Shown: positions 15,777 to 23,074 of the stretch, one piece after another | Position numbering within the stretch: the stretch's first letter is position 1 | How the letters are laid out: every line of letters starts with the position of its first letter | Source of the DNA: Anaerolineales bacterium | GTDB lineage: Bacteria; Chloroflexota; Anaerolineae; Anaerolineales; UBA4823 | Direction: 5' to 3' | Length of the DNA: 40,245 nucleotides | NCBI GenBank assembly: GCA_016935755.1 | Contig: JAFGQI010000077.1 | Coordinates: 1 to 40,245, forward strand | Notes under the pieces: model-generated | Seen by the model: the letters and a program-made list of their open reading frames with translations, nothing else | Database searches by the model: none | What the model was told of the DNA's origin: nothing | Made by a program: the position numbers and the translations under genes

Positions 15777-16000
15777 GGAGCTTCATCTCGCAATTGGTTG
15801 ACCAGTTCCAGCGTGACAACCCCGGCCTCCGCTTGAACCGGGAACAGCGGCAATCCATTACGGTTGGCGGCAGATATGGGCCGCGTCAAAGCCTGCCTGG
15901 CCAGTTCAGACAATGCTTTACCAATCGTGATGCCTCGCTGCCGGGCAATTTCCTTGGCTGCCAGGAGAACATCATCTTCTATATCAACCGTAGTACGCAT
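15773..16000 (-). CDS. vapB: VapB-type ribbon-helix-helix antitoxin
   Basis: The 75-residue protein begins MRTTVDIEDDVLLAAKEIAR, a ribbon-helix-helix DNA-binding strand and helix, followed by RGITIGKALSELARQAL. The C-terminal tail (FPVQAEAGVVTLELVNQLRD) would wrap the toxin. In related pairs the antitoxin both neutralises the nuclease and represses its own promoter. ATG at 16000 is chosen because GGAGGAACCT stands directly upstream; a longer frame to 16039 has no such site. A promoter with palindromic half-sites lies just upstream. Confidence 0.87.
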   Translation of the reverse strand: MRTTVDIEDDVLLAAKEIARQRGITIGKALSELARQALTRPISAANRNGLPLFPVQAEAGVVTLELVNQLRDEAP

Positions 16001-16037
16001 AGGTTCCTCCAATAAGATGCTTTCTGACGCATCTCGC

Positions 16038-16071
16038 ATCTGATGCTATCACATCAAACATCAGATGTCAA
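16038..16071 (-). promoter_or_regulatory. vapBC promoter with palindromic operator
   Basis: On the minus strand TTGACA (16066-16071) and TAGCAT (16043-16048) are separated by 17 bases. An 8-bp inverted repeat, ATCTGATG (16038-16045) and CATCAGAT (16059-16066), overlaps both hexamers. This is the layout expected for autorepression by a ribbon-helix-helix antitoxin. The promoter would also drive the two aconitase-X genes downstream. Confidence 0.65.
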
Positions 16072-16092
16072 GCAAGTTTCACCCGTGACCCT

Positions 16093-16497
16093 TCACTTAC
16101 TTTCAGGGTGATCCTCCAAATCGCGCAGCCGGATGTTCAGCGCATCCACCGAGACCTGGATCTCGCGGAAGGACAGCAGCAGCGAGATCGCCATCAGCAC
16201 CAGGCTGAGGGCAAAAATCCACTCCCCCACCGTCACCCAGCCCAGAAACAGCACAAACATGCACACCACGCACAGCAGCAGGCTGGCCACGCCAAAAGCC
16301 TGCATATTGCGGATCAGCACCACCCGGTAGCGCAGGTTGGCGATCTGCCCCGGGATGAGCTGGTCATGGCTCTGCTGGTAGCGGGCATGCAGCTCGCGGA
16401 TCAGGTTCGCCAGGGTCAGGAAGCGGTTGGTGTAAGCCAGCAGCAGCAGCGAGATGGCCGGGAACAGCAGCGCCGGGGTGGTCAGATCAATGGTCAT
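16093..16497 (-). CDS. DUF2721 membrane protein
   Basis: The 134-residue protein matches the DUF2721 pattern. An N-terminal hydrophobic segment (about 8-28) contains LLLLAYTNRFLTLANLIREL. An amphipathic stretch (ARYQQSHDQLIPGQIANLRYR) follows, then two further membrane segments (about 66-87 and 90-108) and a charged tail. No function is established for the family. The start codon overlaps the UbiD-family stop by 4 bases (ATGA), so it is the second gene of that transcript. Whether the protein has anything to do with isoprenoid or membrane-lipid synthesis is open. Confidence 0.8.
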   Translation of the reverse strand: MTIDLTTPALLFPAISLLLLAYTNRFLTLANLIRELHARYQQSHDQLIPGQIANLRYRVVLIRNMQAFGVASLLLCVVCMFVLFLGWVTVGEWIFALSLVLMAISLLLSFREIQVSVDALNIRLRDLEDHPESK

Positions 16498-17804
16498 GTT
16501 GAACTCCTCAGAAAACGCTCTAAATCTACCTGCGGAAAAGCGGCCTTCTCAAAGCTCTTACCGCGCGCCTGCAGCGGCTTGGTCAGGTCGAAACCGATCC
16601 GGGTGGTCAGGTGCTCGCCTGGGTCGGCGCTGGGGTCCAGGCTGGAGCCGGGGGCGCGTTCCAGCACCACCATCTGCCGGTCGCCCTGGAAGCGGGTCGC
16701 CAGGGCCCACTCCACCGCCAGCGGGTCGTAGATGTCGATATCGCTGTCCACCACGAAGACGTGCTTGCACGAGCGGTGCCCGGCGAAGGCGGCCTCGATC
16801 GCCCTGCGCCCGTCATCTTCATGTTGTTTGTCGATCTGCACGATGGCATGCAGCCAGCTGCAGCCCCCGGGGTTGACGTTAACATCCAGGCAGCGCGCCA
16901 CTTCGTTCACCTGCTGGAAGATGGTTGGCTCGCGCGGCATGCCCATCAGCAGCTTGTGCTCCAGCGCCCCGGGCAGCAGGGCCTGCCAGATGGCATCCCG
17001 GCGGTGGGTGATGGCTTTGACCTCCAGCACCGGCTCCTGGCGCACCACATCATAGGTTTCGGTCAGGTCAACAAACGGGCCTTCAGCGTGGGTTCGATCC
17101 AGATAAACTGTGCCTTCCAGGACAAACTCGGCTTCGGCCGGCACCAGCAGGTCAACGGTTTTGGCGCGCGCCAGCGCCAGCGGCTCCAATGCGTTGGCGA
17201 TCTCCAGCTCATCCACGCCAATCTCGACCGAGGTGGCCGCGGCCGCCAGCACATTCGGCGAGACGCCGATGCAGATGGCCACATCCACCGCCCCCTGCTC
17301 GCGCAGGAAGCGGTCAAAGTGCCGCCCGCGCACCACCCGCACCGCCATCTCGGTGTGGGAAAACTGCATACAGCGGTGGAAATCGGCGTTCTGCCCATAA
17401 ACCGGGTGCCGGGCGATGAACACGCCAGAGGAGATGTAGTTCCCGCCGTCCAGTTCGCAGTGGCGCAGGATGGGCAGCGCCTCCAGGTCGGGATCGGCGA
17501 CCACCACCTCCTGGCAGGAGGCATTTTCAACCACCGGGCAGGGCGAGCGCCGTTCAATGGCCTGCGTCAGCAGCGGGATGATCCCGGCCACCGGCGCGCC
17601 AAAGTAGGCGGCGAAATCGGCCTTGCTGCAGAACAGGTTGCCCGCCAGGCGGAAGCCAGATTCAGCCACGTTATCAAACAAGACCGGCTGCGGCTCGAGC
17701 TTTTTCAGTACACCGGCGATTTCATAGGTCTTCGAGATCGGTTCGCTGATGCGAACCAGCCGCCCGCGGGCGGCAAGCTGATCCAGATATGTACGGAATG
17801 ACAT
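16494..17804 (-). CDS. UbiD-family decarboxylase; probable anhydromevalonate phosphate decarboxylase
   Basis: The 436-residue protein is a prenylated-FMN-dependent decarboxylase of the UbiD family. It contains PVLFDNV, MAVRVVRGRH (Arg156), EGPFVDLTETYD (Glu241 and Asp246, aligned with the catalytic acidic pair), LPGALEHKLLMGMPREP, PGGCSWLHAIVQIDKQ and ATRFQGDRQM, then a GSSLDPSAD segment and GFDLTKPL. The PREPTIF and GSSLDPSA features recall archaeal UbiD homologues, including the enzyme that turns trans-anhydromevalonate 5-phosphate into isopentenyl phosphate. Aconitase-X genes further down the same strand support that role. ATG at 17804 is preferred (GAGG seven to eight bases upstream) over a longer frame to 17843. 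It needs UbiX-made cofactor from elsewhere. A minus-strand TAAAAT at 17824-17829 could be its -10 element. Confidence 0.85.
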   Translation of the reverse strand: MSFRTYLDQLAARGRLVRISEPISKTYEIAGVLKKLEPQPVLFDNVAESGFRLAGNLFCSKADFAAYFGAPVAGIIPLLTQAIERRSPCPVVENASCQEVVVADPDLEALPILRHCELDGGNYISSGVFIARHPVYGQNADFHRCMQFSHTEMAVRVVRGRHFDRFLREQGAVDVAICIGVSPNVLAAAATSVEIGVDELEIANALEPLALARAKTVDLLVPAEAEFVLEGTVYLDRTHAEGPFVDLTETYDVVRQEPVLEVKAITHRRDAIWQALLPGALEHKLLMGMPREPTIFQQVNEVARCLDVNVNPGGCSWLHAIVQIDKQHEDDGRRAIEAAFAGHRSCKHVFVVDSDIDIYDPLAVEWALATRFQGDRQMVVLERAPGSSLDPSADPGEHLTTRIGFDLTKPLQARGKSFEKAAFPQVDLERFLRSST

Positions 17805-17848
17805 AGGGCGCCTCGCTGGAAGTATTTTAACACCAATACCCAACCATC

Positions 17849-17874
17849 AAAAAAGGCGACCCACTGGATCGCCT
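17849..17874 (-). terminator. Intrinsic terminator after the hsp20 pair
   Basis: On the minus strand AGGCGATCC and GGGTCGCCT form a 9-bp stem with one wobble and a 3-base loop, followed by six T. It ends the hsp20 transcript about 45 bases before the UbiD-family start, so that operon needs its own promoter. Confidence 0.8.
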
Positions 17875-17893
17875 CCTACACATTAAACCAGAT

Positions 17894-17918
17894 CGGCCTG
17901 CAGTTGCACTGCAGGCCG
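17894..17918 (-). repeat. Perfect 11-bp hairpin downstream of hsp20
   Basis: CGGCCTGCAGT and ACTGCAGGCCG pair perfectly around TGC. It lies between the second hsp20 stop and the intrinsic terminator. It could protect the 3' end of the hsp20 mRNA or help termination. Confidence 0.6.
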
Positions 17919-17950
17919 GTTGGCGTACATTCATCGTACAATCGGATTCT

Positions 17951-18355
17951 CTAACCAGCCCGCACGCTGATCTTGCGAGCCTGGGCTTCAGGAGCCTTGG
18001 GCAGGTACACCCGCAGCACGCCGTTCTTGATCTCAGCCTGGATGTTGGCCTGGTCAACTTCCTCCGAGAGCCGGAAGCTGCGCTGGTAATCGCCGGTCTC
18101 ATACTCGGCATAAGCCGCAGAATAGCCTTGCAGATCATCCATCTCAATGTATGCATTGATGGTCAGGATGTTTTTCTCCAGGGTGATGTCCACCGAGCTT
18201 TCATTCACACCCGGCACATCGGTGACGATCACGAGCTTGTCTTCCAGTTCATAAATATCCGCCCGGGGCACAAAGCAGGGGCATTCGCGCGTCCGCTCAG
18301 TGCTATCCGGAGCCAGTTCATCTTTCTGGGTTTCAATAATCTTTGTCTCAGCCAT
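17951..18355 (-). CDS. Hsp20/alpha-crystallin small heat-shock protein (second copy)
   Basis: The 134-residue protein is an ATP-independent holdase chaperone. The alpha-crystallin domain runs from PRADIYELEDKLVIVTDVPG to the final strands, including GDYQRSFRLSEEVD and the closing ADI-type motif NIQAEIKNGVLRVYLPK. The N-terminal arm is short and acidic, and the C-terminal tail after KISVRAG is almost absent, so the usual I-x-I anchor is reduced to ISV. ATG at 18355 is chosen (GGAGG five bases upstream) over a TTG at 18367. It follows the first hsp20 gene by about 30 bases in the same direction. Confidence 0.93.
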   Translation of the reverse strand: MAETKIIETQKDELAPDSTERTRECPCFVPRADIYELEDKLVIVTDVPGVNESSVDITLEKNILTINAYIEMDDLQGYSAAYAEYETGDYQRSFRLSEEVDQANIQAEIKNGVLRVYLPKAPEAQARKISVRAG

Positions 18356-18385
18356 TGCTACCTCCAATAGATCATTCTCTGATAA

Positions 18386-18826
18386 CTAAACCGTGCGCAC
18401 AGCGATCTTGCGCGGCTTGTCTTCCTCGGCGCGCGGCAGTTCGATGTGCAGGACGCCGTTCTTGAAGGTCGCTTCGACCTTTTTGACATTTACTGAATAG
18501 GGCAGCTGCAGTGAGCGGGTGAAGCGCCCAAAGCCGCGCTCCTGGCGATGGTAGCGAGCGCCCTGCTCGACCTCATCCACCTCGCGTTCGCCCGAGAGAG
18601 TCAGGGTGTCGCCAACTACATTGATTTCAATATCTTTCGGGTCGATGCCAGGGACTTCGGCAGTCACCACCAGGCCGTCCGCGTTGCTCCACAAGTTCAG
18701 AGCCGGGAAGCCAGGGGCGGGGCGCAAGCGCGCCGGGGTATGCGTCTCAAACAAGCGGTTCATTTCGCGCTGCAGGCGATCCATTTCCTGCCAGGCGCCG
18801 GGTAAACGATAACGTCGATAGATCAT
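18386..18826 (-). CDS. Hsp20/alpha-crystallin small heat-shock protein (first copy)
   Basis: The 146-residue protein has an N-terminal arm with WQEMDRLQREMNRLFE, typical of class-A bacterial small heat-shock proteins. The alpha-crystallin domain follows: NADGLVVTAEVPGIDPKDIE, then GDTLTLSGERE, RHYHRQERGFGRFTRS-like strands and TFKNGVLHIELPR. It ends KIAVRTV, an I-x-V anchor for oligomer assembly. ATG at 18826 is supported by AAGGAGG five bases upstream. The two copies differ strongly in the arm and surface charge, so they may form mixed or separate oligomers. The divergent J-domain gene suggests joint stress control. Confidence 0.94.
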   Translation of the reverse strand: MIYRRYRLPGAWQEMDRLQREMNRLFETHTPARLRPAPGFPALNLWSNADGLVVTAEVPGIDPKDIEINVVGDTLTLSGEREVDEVEQGARYHRQERGFGRFTRSLQLPYSVNVKKVEATFKNGVLHIELPRAEEDKPRKIAVRTV

Positions 18827-18890
18827 TTTAGCCTCCTTTTTCGAGTTACAATACAATTGAATGTTACGCCCTTAATTTAAGCCATTTGTG

Positions 18891-18987
18891 TAAGAATAGC
18901 GCTGGAGCGACATATGAGGAATATAAGATCAACCGCCTCGGCGATCGATTCTAAGGTGATGTTAATGCTCTTCAGACGCTATTCTTA
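18891..18987. promoter_or_regulatory. Paired inverted 11-bp sites in the hsp20/dnaJ-like divergent spacer
   Basis: TAAGAATAGCG at 18891-18901 and its exact reverse complement CGCTATTCTTA at 18977-18987 are separated by 75 bases. One copy lies nearer the hsp20 start and the other nearer the J-domain start. This fits a shared transcription-factor site placed once for each divergent promoter. It is neither a CIRCE nor a HAIR element. Confidence 0.5.
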
Positions 18988-19025
18988 TTTTCGAGGTGTA
19001 TTTTTTATGCTGTGCAGAGGTGTGT

Positions 19026-20003
19026 ATGGATGTTCGTGATTACTACCAGACCTTAGGCGTCAGCCGCAGCGCCAGCGCGGAGGAGATCAAGAAAGCCTAC
19101 CGCAAGCTGGCGCGCAAATACCACCCAGACCTCAACCCCGGGAACAAGGGCGCCGAAGAGAAGTTCAAAGGGATCAACGAGGCCTACGAAGTGCTCTCGG
19201 ATTCTGCCAAGCGCGAGAAATACGACCGCTTTGGGGCGCAGTGGCAGCAGTATGAGCGCGGCGGGGGCCGCCCGGAGGACTTCAACTGGAACCCGTGGAC
19301 CTCCCAGCCGGGCGGCGGTACGCGCACCCGCACCATGACCCCCGAAGAGATGGAGCAGATGTTCGGTGGCCGAATGGGCGGCGGGTCAGGCGGTTTTTCG
19401 GATTTCTTCGAGATGCTGTTTGGCGAAATGGGGCGCGGCAGCCAGGGCGAGGCCAACCGGCCGCGCGGCGCTCGCGCCGCACGTCCCCGCGACACCGAAC
19501 AGACTGTGCAGATCAGCCTGGAGGACGCTTTCCGCGGCACGACCCTCAGCCTGCAGTATGAGGATGGCCGCCGCATCGAGGCCAGAATCCCCCCCGGGGT
19601 GCGCACCGGCTCAAAGGTGCGCCTGACCGGGCAAGGCGGGGTCAGCCGCAGCGGGTCCTCAGGCGACCTGTATCTAAAGATCGAGGTGCAGACGCACCCT
19701 ACCTTCGAGCGCGACGGCAACGATCTGAAAGTGACCGTCCCCGTTGACCTGTACACCGCCCTGCTGGGCGGCAAGGTCAGCGTGCCTACCCTGGAGCGCC
19801 CGGTGGAGCTGGCCATCCCGGCCGAGACCTCCAACGGGCGCGTCTTCCGCCTGCGCGGCCTGGGCATGCCGCAGATCCGCTCTCCGCAGGAGCGCGGCAA
19901 CCTGCTGGTCACCGTCCAGGTGCAGCTGCCCAAGAGCCTGAGCGAAGAAGAGCGTAAGCTGTTCCAGCGGCTGAGGGAGTTGAGAAAGCAGTTGTTTCCC
20001 TAA
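19026..20003 (+). CDS. CbpA-type J-domain co-chaperone
   Basis: The 325-residue protein starts with a J domain ([23 protein letters not shown] in KYHPDLNPG) at about residues 4-70. A Gly-rich region with aromatic residues follows (about 90-140). The two C-terminal substrate-binding beta domains include [19 protein letters not shown] and [11 protein letters not shown]. The zinc-finger cysteines of class-I DnaJ are absent, so it is class II. It would deliver clients to a DnaK encoded elsewhere. ATG at 19026 has AGAGG upstream; a start at 18996 is rejected. It diverges from the hsp20 pair. Confidence 0.93.
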   Translation: MDVRDYYQTLGVSRSASAEEIKKAYRKLARKYHPDLNPGNKGAEEKFKGINEAYEVLSDSAKREKYDRFGAQWQQYERGGGRPEDFNWNPWTSQPGGGTRTRTMTPEEMEQMFGGRMGGGSGGFSDFFEMLFGEMGRGSQGEANRPRGARAARPRDTEQTVQISLEDAFRGTTLSLQYEDGRRIEARIPPGVRTGSKVRLTGQGGVSRSGSSGDLYLKIEVQTHPTFERDGNDLKVTVPVDLYTALLGGKVSVPTLERPVELAIPAETSNGRVFRLRGLGMPQIRSPQERGNLLVTVQVQLPKSLSEEERKLFQRLRELRKQLFP

Positions 20004-20071
20004 TGAGACCCCGCCAGCCAGTTGAGTGATACAATACTATTCACAGCTATTTAGCATCAGGAGGAGAAAAC

Positions 20072-20989
20072 ATGAAATTTCTACGTCGCTTACTTGGGTT
20101 ATTCGTCATGCTCGCCGGCCTGCTGGGGCTGGTGATCAGCATCGCCGGGCTGGCAGCGGTCTGGCAGTTCAAGCCAGTCATCGCTGGCTATGCCTCCACC
20201 ACCATCGACACGCTCACCTCCAGCATCGGCGTCAGCCAGAAAGTGATGGAAGTCACTGGCGATGCCCTGGGCGCCACCGTGGACAGCGTGGATGCGCTAT
20301 CCAACATGCTCGGCACCACCGCCGATTCGCTGGCGGATACCAGGCCGGTGCTCGACCAGGTAAACCTGGTGATGGGCGAAACGGTGCCCTCCACCCTGGG
20401 TGCAGCCAGCGACTCACTCAAGACCGCTCAGCAAGCCGCCGCAGTGCTGGACAGCGCCATCAAGTCGCTGGACTCCTTCCGCTTCTTGATCTCCCCGCTG
20501 GTGGGTGGGATGCCCGATCTTTCCGCCCAGGCCTACAACCCCGAGGTGCCGCTGGCCGATTCGCTGGGCGACCTGGCTGCCAGCCTGGAAGACCTGCCGG
20601 CGACATTCACCCAGATCACGGCTGACATGGAAAAAGCCGGCGACAATCTGGAAAGCATCCAGGGTGACCTGACCACCATGTCGGACAGCGTCAAGCTGAT
20701 CTCGAACAGCCTGAACGAGTACCGCGCCATGATCGGCCAATCGCAATCCTCCATGGACAACCTGGCCGCCATGCTCACCAACATCCAGAACAACCTGGTC
20801 AACATCTTGAACTGGACGGCCATCGGGCTGAGCGTTTTCCTGGTCTGGCTGCTGGTGATCCAAATCGTCATCTTCAGCCAGGGTTGGGAGCTTTTCCAGG
20901 GCACCGCCGGGCGCATGGAAGGCGGCGCGCCCGAGGAACCCGAGAAGGAACCGGAGGTTGAACCAGCCGCCGAGACAAAAGAGGATTAA
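20072..20989 (+). CDS. Two-pass membrane protein with a long helical extracytoplasmic region
   Basis: The 305-residue protein has a hydrophobic segment at about 8-33 and another at about 248-270. Between them lies roughly 210 residues of Ser/Thr/Ala/Asp-rich helix, and the cytoplasmic tail is acidic (PEEPEKEPEVEPAAETKED). The central part has heptad-like spacing of Leu, Val and Met (NLESIQGDLTTMSDSVKLIS) and should form a coiled coil outside the membrane. The layout resembles a chemoreceptor sensory module without the signalling domain. No family is recognised. GGAGGAG precedes the ATG. The gene stands between the J-domain gene and the small gene at 21.1 kb. Confidence 0.75.
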   Translation: MKFLRRLLGLFVMLAGLLGLVISIAGLAAVWQFKPVIAGYASTTIDTLTSSIGVSQKVMEVTGDALGATVDSVDALSNMLGTTADSLADTRPVLDQVNLVMGETVPSTLGAASDSLKTAQQAAAVLDSAIKSLDSFRFLISPLVGGMPDLSAQAYNPEVPLADSLGDLAASLEDLPATFTQITADMEKAGDNLESIQGDLTTMSDSVKLISNSLNEYRAMIGQSQSSMDNLAAMLTNIQNNLVNILNWTAIGLSVFLVWLLVIQIVIFSQGWELFQGTAGRMEGGAPEEPEKEPEVEPAAETKED

Positions 20990-21085
20990 CAAACCCGAAA
21001 CCTTCCGGTCTCATGGTAGAATCCAATCCACAATGGTGGAATACTCAACGATTACCAAACGCAAAATTAAATTAGGAGGCAAATT

Positions 21086-21310
21086 ATGGCAGTAACACTC
21101 GATACCACCCTGGGCCAGATCCTCGACGATCCCCAGGCCAAGGCCGTGCTGGACACCTACCTGCCCGGCGTTTCCAGCAACCCCATGATCGCCATGGCCT
21201 GGAATATGACCTTGAACATGATCCTGGCCATGCCCCAGGCCGCCCAGTTTGGCCTGACCAAGGAAGTCGCCAATAATATCCTGGCGGAGATCAACAAACG
21301 CATCCCGTAA
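21086..21310 (+). CDS. Small stand-alone protein, LPG-type C-terminal domain of beta-glucosidases
   Basis: The 74-residue protein reads as one compact helical domain: TTLGQILDDPQAKAVLDTYL, then PGVSSNPMI, a Met-rich helix (MAWNMTLNMILAMPQAAQFG) and a final helix with EVANNILAEINKRI. The pattern resembles the short domain found at the C-terminus of many family 3 glycoside hydrolases; that link is from memory and untested. Here it is a separate gene with a strong ribosome site (AGGAGG) and a strong terminator behind it, so it may be well expressed. It has no signal peptide. Function unknown. Confidence 0.75.
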   Translation: MAVTLDTTLGQILDDPQAKAVLDTYLPGVSSNPMIAMAWNMTLNMILAMPQAAQFGLTKEVANNILAEINKRIP

Positions 21311-21387
21311 GGGCGCGCCCGGTGTGCTAAAGAGGAACGGGAAGAGCTGCCCCGAGATTCAAAGCAGCTAGCAACCTCATACGCGAC

Positions 21388-21417
21388 AAAAAACGCTCTC
21401 ACCTGAGAGCGTTTTTT
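21388..21417. terminator. Bidirectional-looking intrinsic terminator
   Basis: Six A, then ACGCTCTCA-type stem, CC, the exact complement, and six T: CGCTCTCA (21394-21401) pairs with TGAGAGCG (21404-21411). It closes the transcript of the 74-residue protein. A TATAAT at 21458-21463 downstream could serve ftcD, although no good -35 is seen. Confidence 0.88.
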
Positions 21418-21532
21418 GCATCACCCGGCAGCAGCGGAGAATGGACAGGATGTTGGGTATAATTAGGCCGCACGCCTGCAGAACGCTGTCCTGCCAGGGC
21501 GAATATATCCCAAGGAGAAGGTTCCTTTTGCT

Positions 21533-23074
21533 ATGGCTACACCCATCGTAGAATGTATTGCCAATTATTCTGAAGCCCGCCGCCCTCAGGTGGTCGAGGC
21601 GATTATGCAAGCGATCCTGACCGTGCCCACGGTGAACCTGCTCGACCGGCATTCCGACTTAGACCACAACCGCACCGTGCTGACCTTTGTCGGCCCGCCC
21701 GCGGATGTGGAAGAGGCGGCTTACCGCTCCATCGCTAAAGCCGCCGAGCTGATCAACCTGGATGAGCACACCGGCGAGCACCCGCGCATCGGCGCCACCG
21801 ATGTGGTGCCGTTCGTGCCCATCTCAGGCGTCAGCATGCCCGAATGCGTGCAGATAGCCCGCCGCCTGGGCCGCCGGGTTGGCGATGAACTGGGCATCCC
21901 GGTCTACTTGTACGAGGAAGCAGCCACCCGACCAGAGCGGCAGAGCCTGGAGAATATCCGCCGCGGCCAGTACGAAACCCTCAAAGAGGAAATCGCCACC
22001 CACCCGGAGCGCCAGCCCGATTTCGGCCCATCCCGGGTTGGCCCGGCCGGCGCCACCGTGATCGGGGCGCGCCAACCGCTGATCGCCTTCAATGTCTATC
22101 TGACCACCAATGATGTGGGCATCGCCAGGAAGGTTGCCAAAGCTGTGCGCCAGTCCTCCGGCGGGCTGCGCTACGTCAAAGGCCTGGGGATGCTGGTGGA
22201 GGGGCGGGCGCAGGTTTCAATGAACCTGACCAACTACCGCGCCACACCCGTCGCCCGCGTGGTCGAGCTGATCCGCCGCGAGGCGCAGCGCTACGGCGTC
22301 GCCATCCACCACAGCGAGCTGGTCGGCCTGATCCCGCAGGAGGCCCTGGTCGAGGCGGCGCGCTGGCACCTGCAGCTCGATCAATTTGAGCCGGAACAGG
22401 TGCTGGAAACCTGCCTGGCGATCTCCCAGCAGGCTGCAGCGGAACGCCAGAGCGCCAACGCTTTTTTGGACGCCCTGGCAGACGGCACGCCTGCCCCTGG
22501 CGGCGGCTCGGCTGCCGCCTACAGCGGCGCGGCGGGGGCGGCCCTGGTGGCGATGGTGGCGCGCCTGACCCTCGGTAAGAAAAAATACGCCGAGGTCGAG
22601 ACCCAGATGCAGGCCATGCTGGAGCAGGCCGAAACCTTGCGGGCAGATTTAACCGCCGCCATCGAGCGCGACGCGGCCGCCTTCAACGCCGTCATGGCGG
22701 CTTTCAAGCTGCCCAAGGATACCCCCGAGCAGGAGACCGCCCGTCAGCAGGCCGTGGAACAGGCCACGCTCAACGCCGCCCGCGTGCCTCTGGAGGTAGC
22801 AGGGAAAGCCGTTCAGGTGATCGAGCTGGCTCTGCAGGCCGCCCGCCTGGGGAACCTGAACGCCATCAGCGACGGGGCCACCGGCGGGGCGCTGGCCCGC
22901 GCCGCCCTGACTGGGGCTGGCTACAATGTGCGTATTAACCTCACCGGTCTGCAGAATCCCCAACCGGGAGCAGAACTGTTAGATGAACTGCGCCAGCTTG
23001 AACAACGGGCCGCAGACCTGGAAGCGCAGATCCGCCTGACCCTGGTCGAACGAGGGGGCATGCCGCTGGAATGA
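21533..23074 (+). CDS. ftcD: Bifunctional glutamate formimidoyltransferase / formimido-THF cyclodeaminase
   Basis: This fused enzyme of histidine breakdown moves the formimino group from formiminoglutamate to tetrahydrofolate and then releases ammonia, giving methenyl-THF. Residues 1 to about 295 form the transferase: VECIANYSEARRPQVVEAI, the DRHSDLDHNRTVLTF stretch and the catalytic-type His in GEHPRIGATDVVPFVPI. Residues from about 305 onward form the cyclodeaminase with TPAPGGGSAAAYSGA, RDAAAFNAVMAAFKLP and GNLNAISDGATGG. At 513 residues it is close to the length of mammalian FTCD. No hut genes are adjacent. AAGGAGAAGG precedes the ATG, and the stop overlaps the next ATG by 4 bases. Confidence 0.95.
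   Translation: MATPIVECIANYSEARRPQVVEAIMQAILTVPTVNLLDRHSDLDHNRTVLTFVGPPADVEEAAYRSIAKAAELINLDEHTGEHPRIGATDVVPFVPISGVSMPECVQIARRLGRRVGDELGIPVYLYEEAATRPERQSLENIRRGQYETLKEEIATHPERQPDFGPSRVGPAGATVIGARQPLIAFNVYLTTNDVGIARKVAKAVRQSSGGLRYVKGLGMLVEGRAQVSMNLTNYRATPVARVVELIRREAQRYGVAIHHSELVGLIPQEALVEAARWHLQLDQFEPEQVLETCLAISQQAAAERQSANAFLDALADGTPAPGGGSAAAYSGAAGAALVAMVARLTLGKKKYAEVETQMQAMLEQAETLRADLTAAIERDAAAFNAVMAAFKLPKDTPEQETARQQAVEQATLNAARVPLEVAGKAVQVIELALQAARLGNLNAISDGATGGALARAALTGAGYNVRINLTGLQNPQPGAELLDELRQLEQRAADLEAQIRLTLVERGGMPLE

Noticed and set aside
16611..17801. 396-residue plus-strand open frame
   Set aside because: It is the antisense shadow of the UbiD-family gene, whose catalytic motifs are clear.
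18891..18987. CIRCE or HAIR element in front of the heat-shock genes
   Set aside because: Neither TTAGCACTC-N9-GAGTGCTAA nor CTTGAGT-N7-ACTCAAG is present; only the unrelated 11-bp inverted pair is.
21437..21463. TGGACA/TATAAT promoter before ftcD
   Set aside because: The two boxes are only about 10 bases apart, too close for a sigma-70 promoter; only the -10 is kept as a remark.
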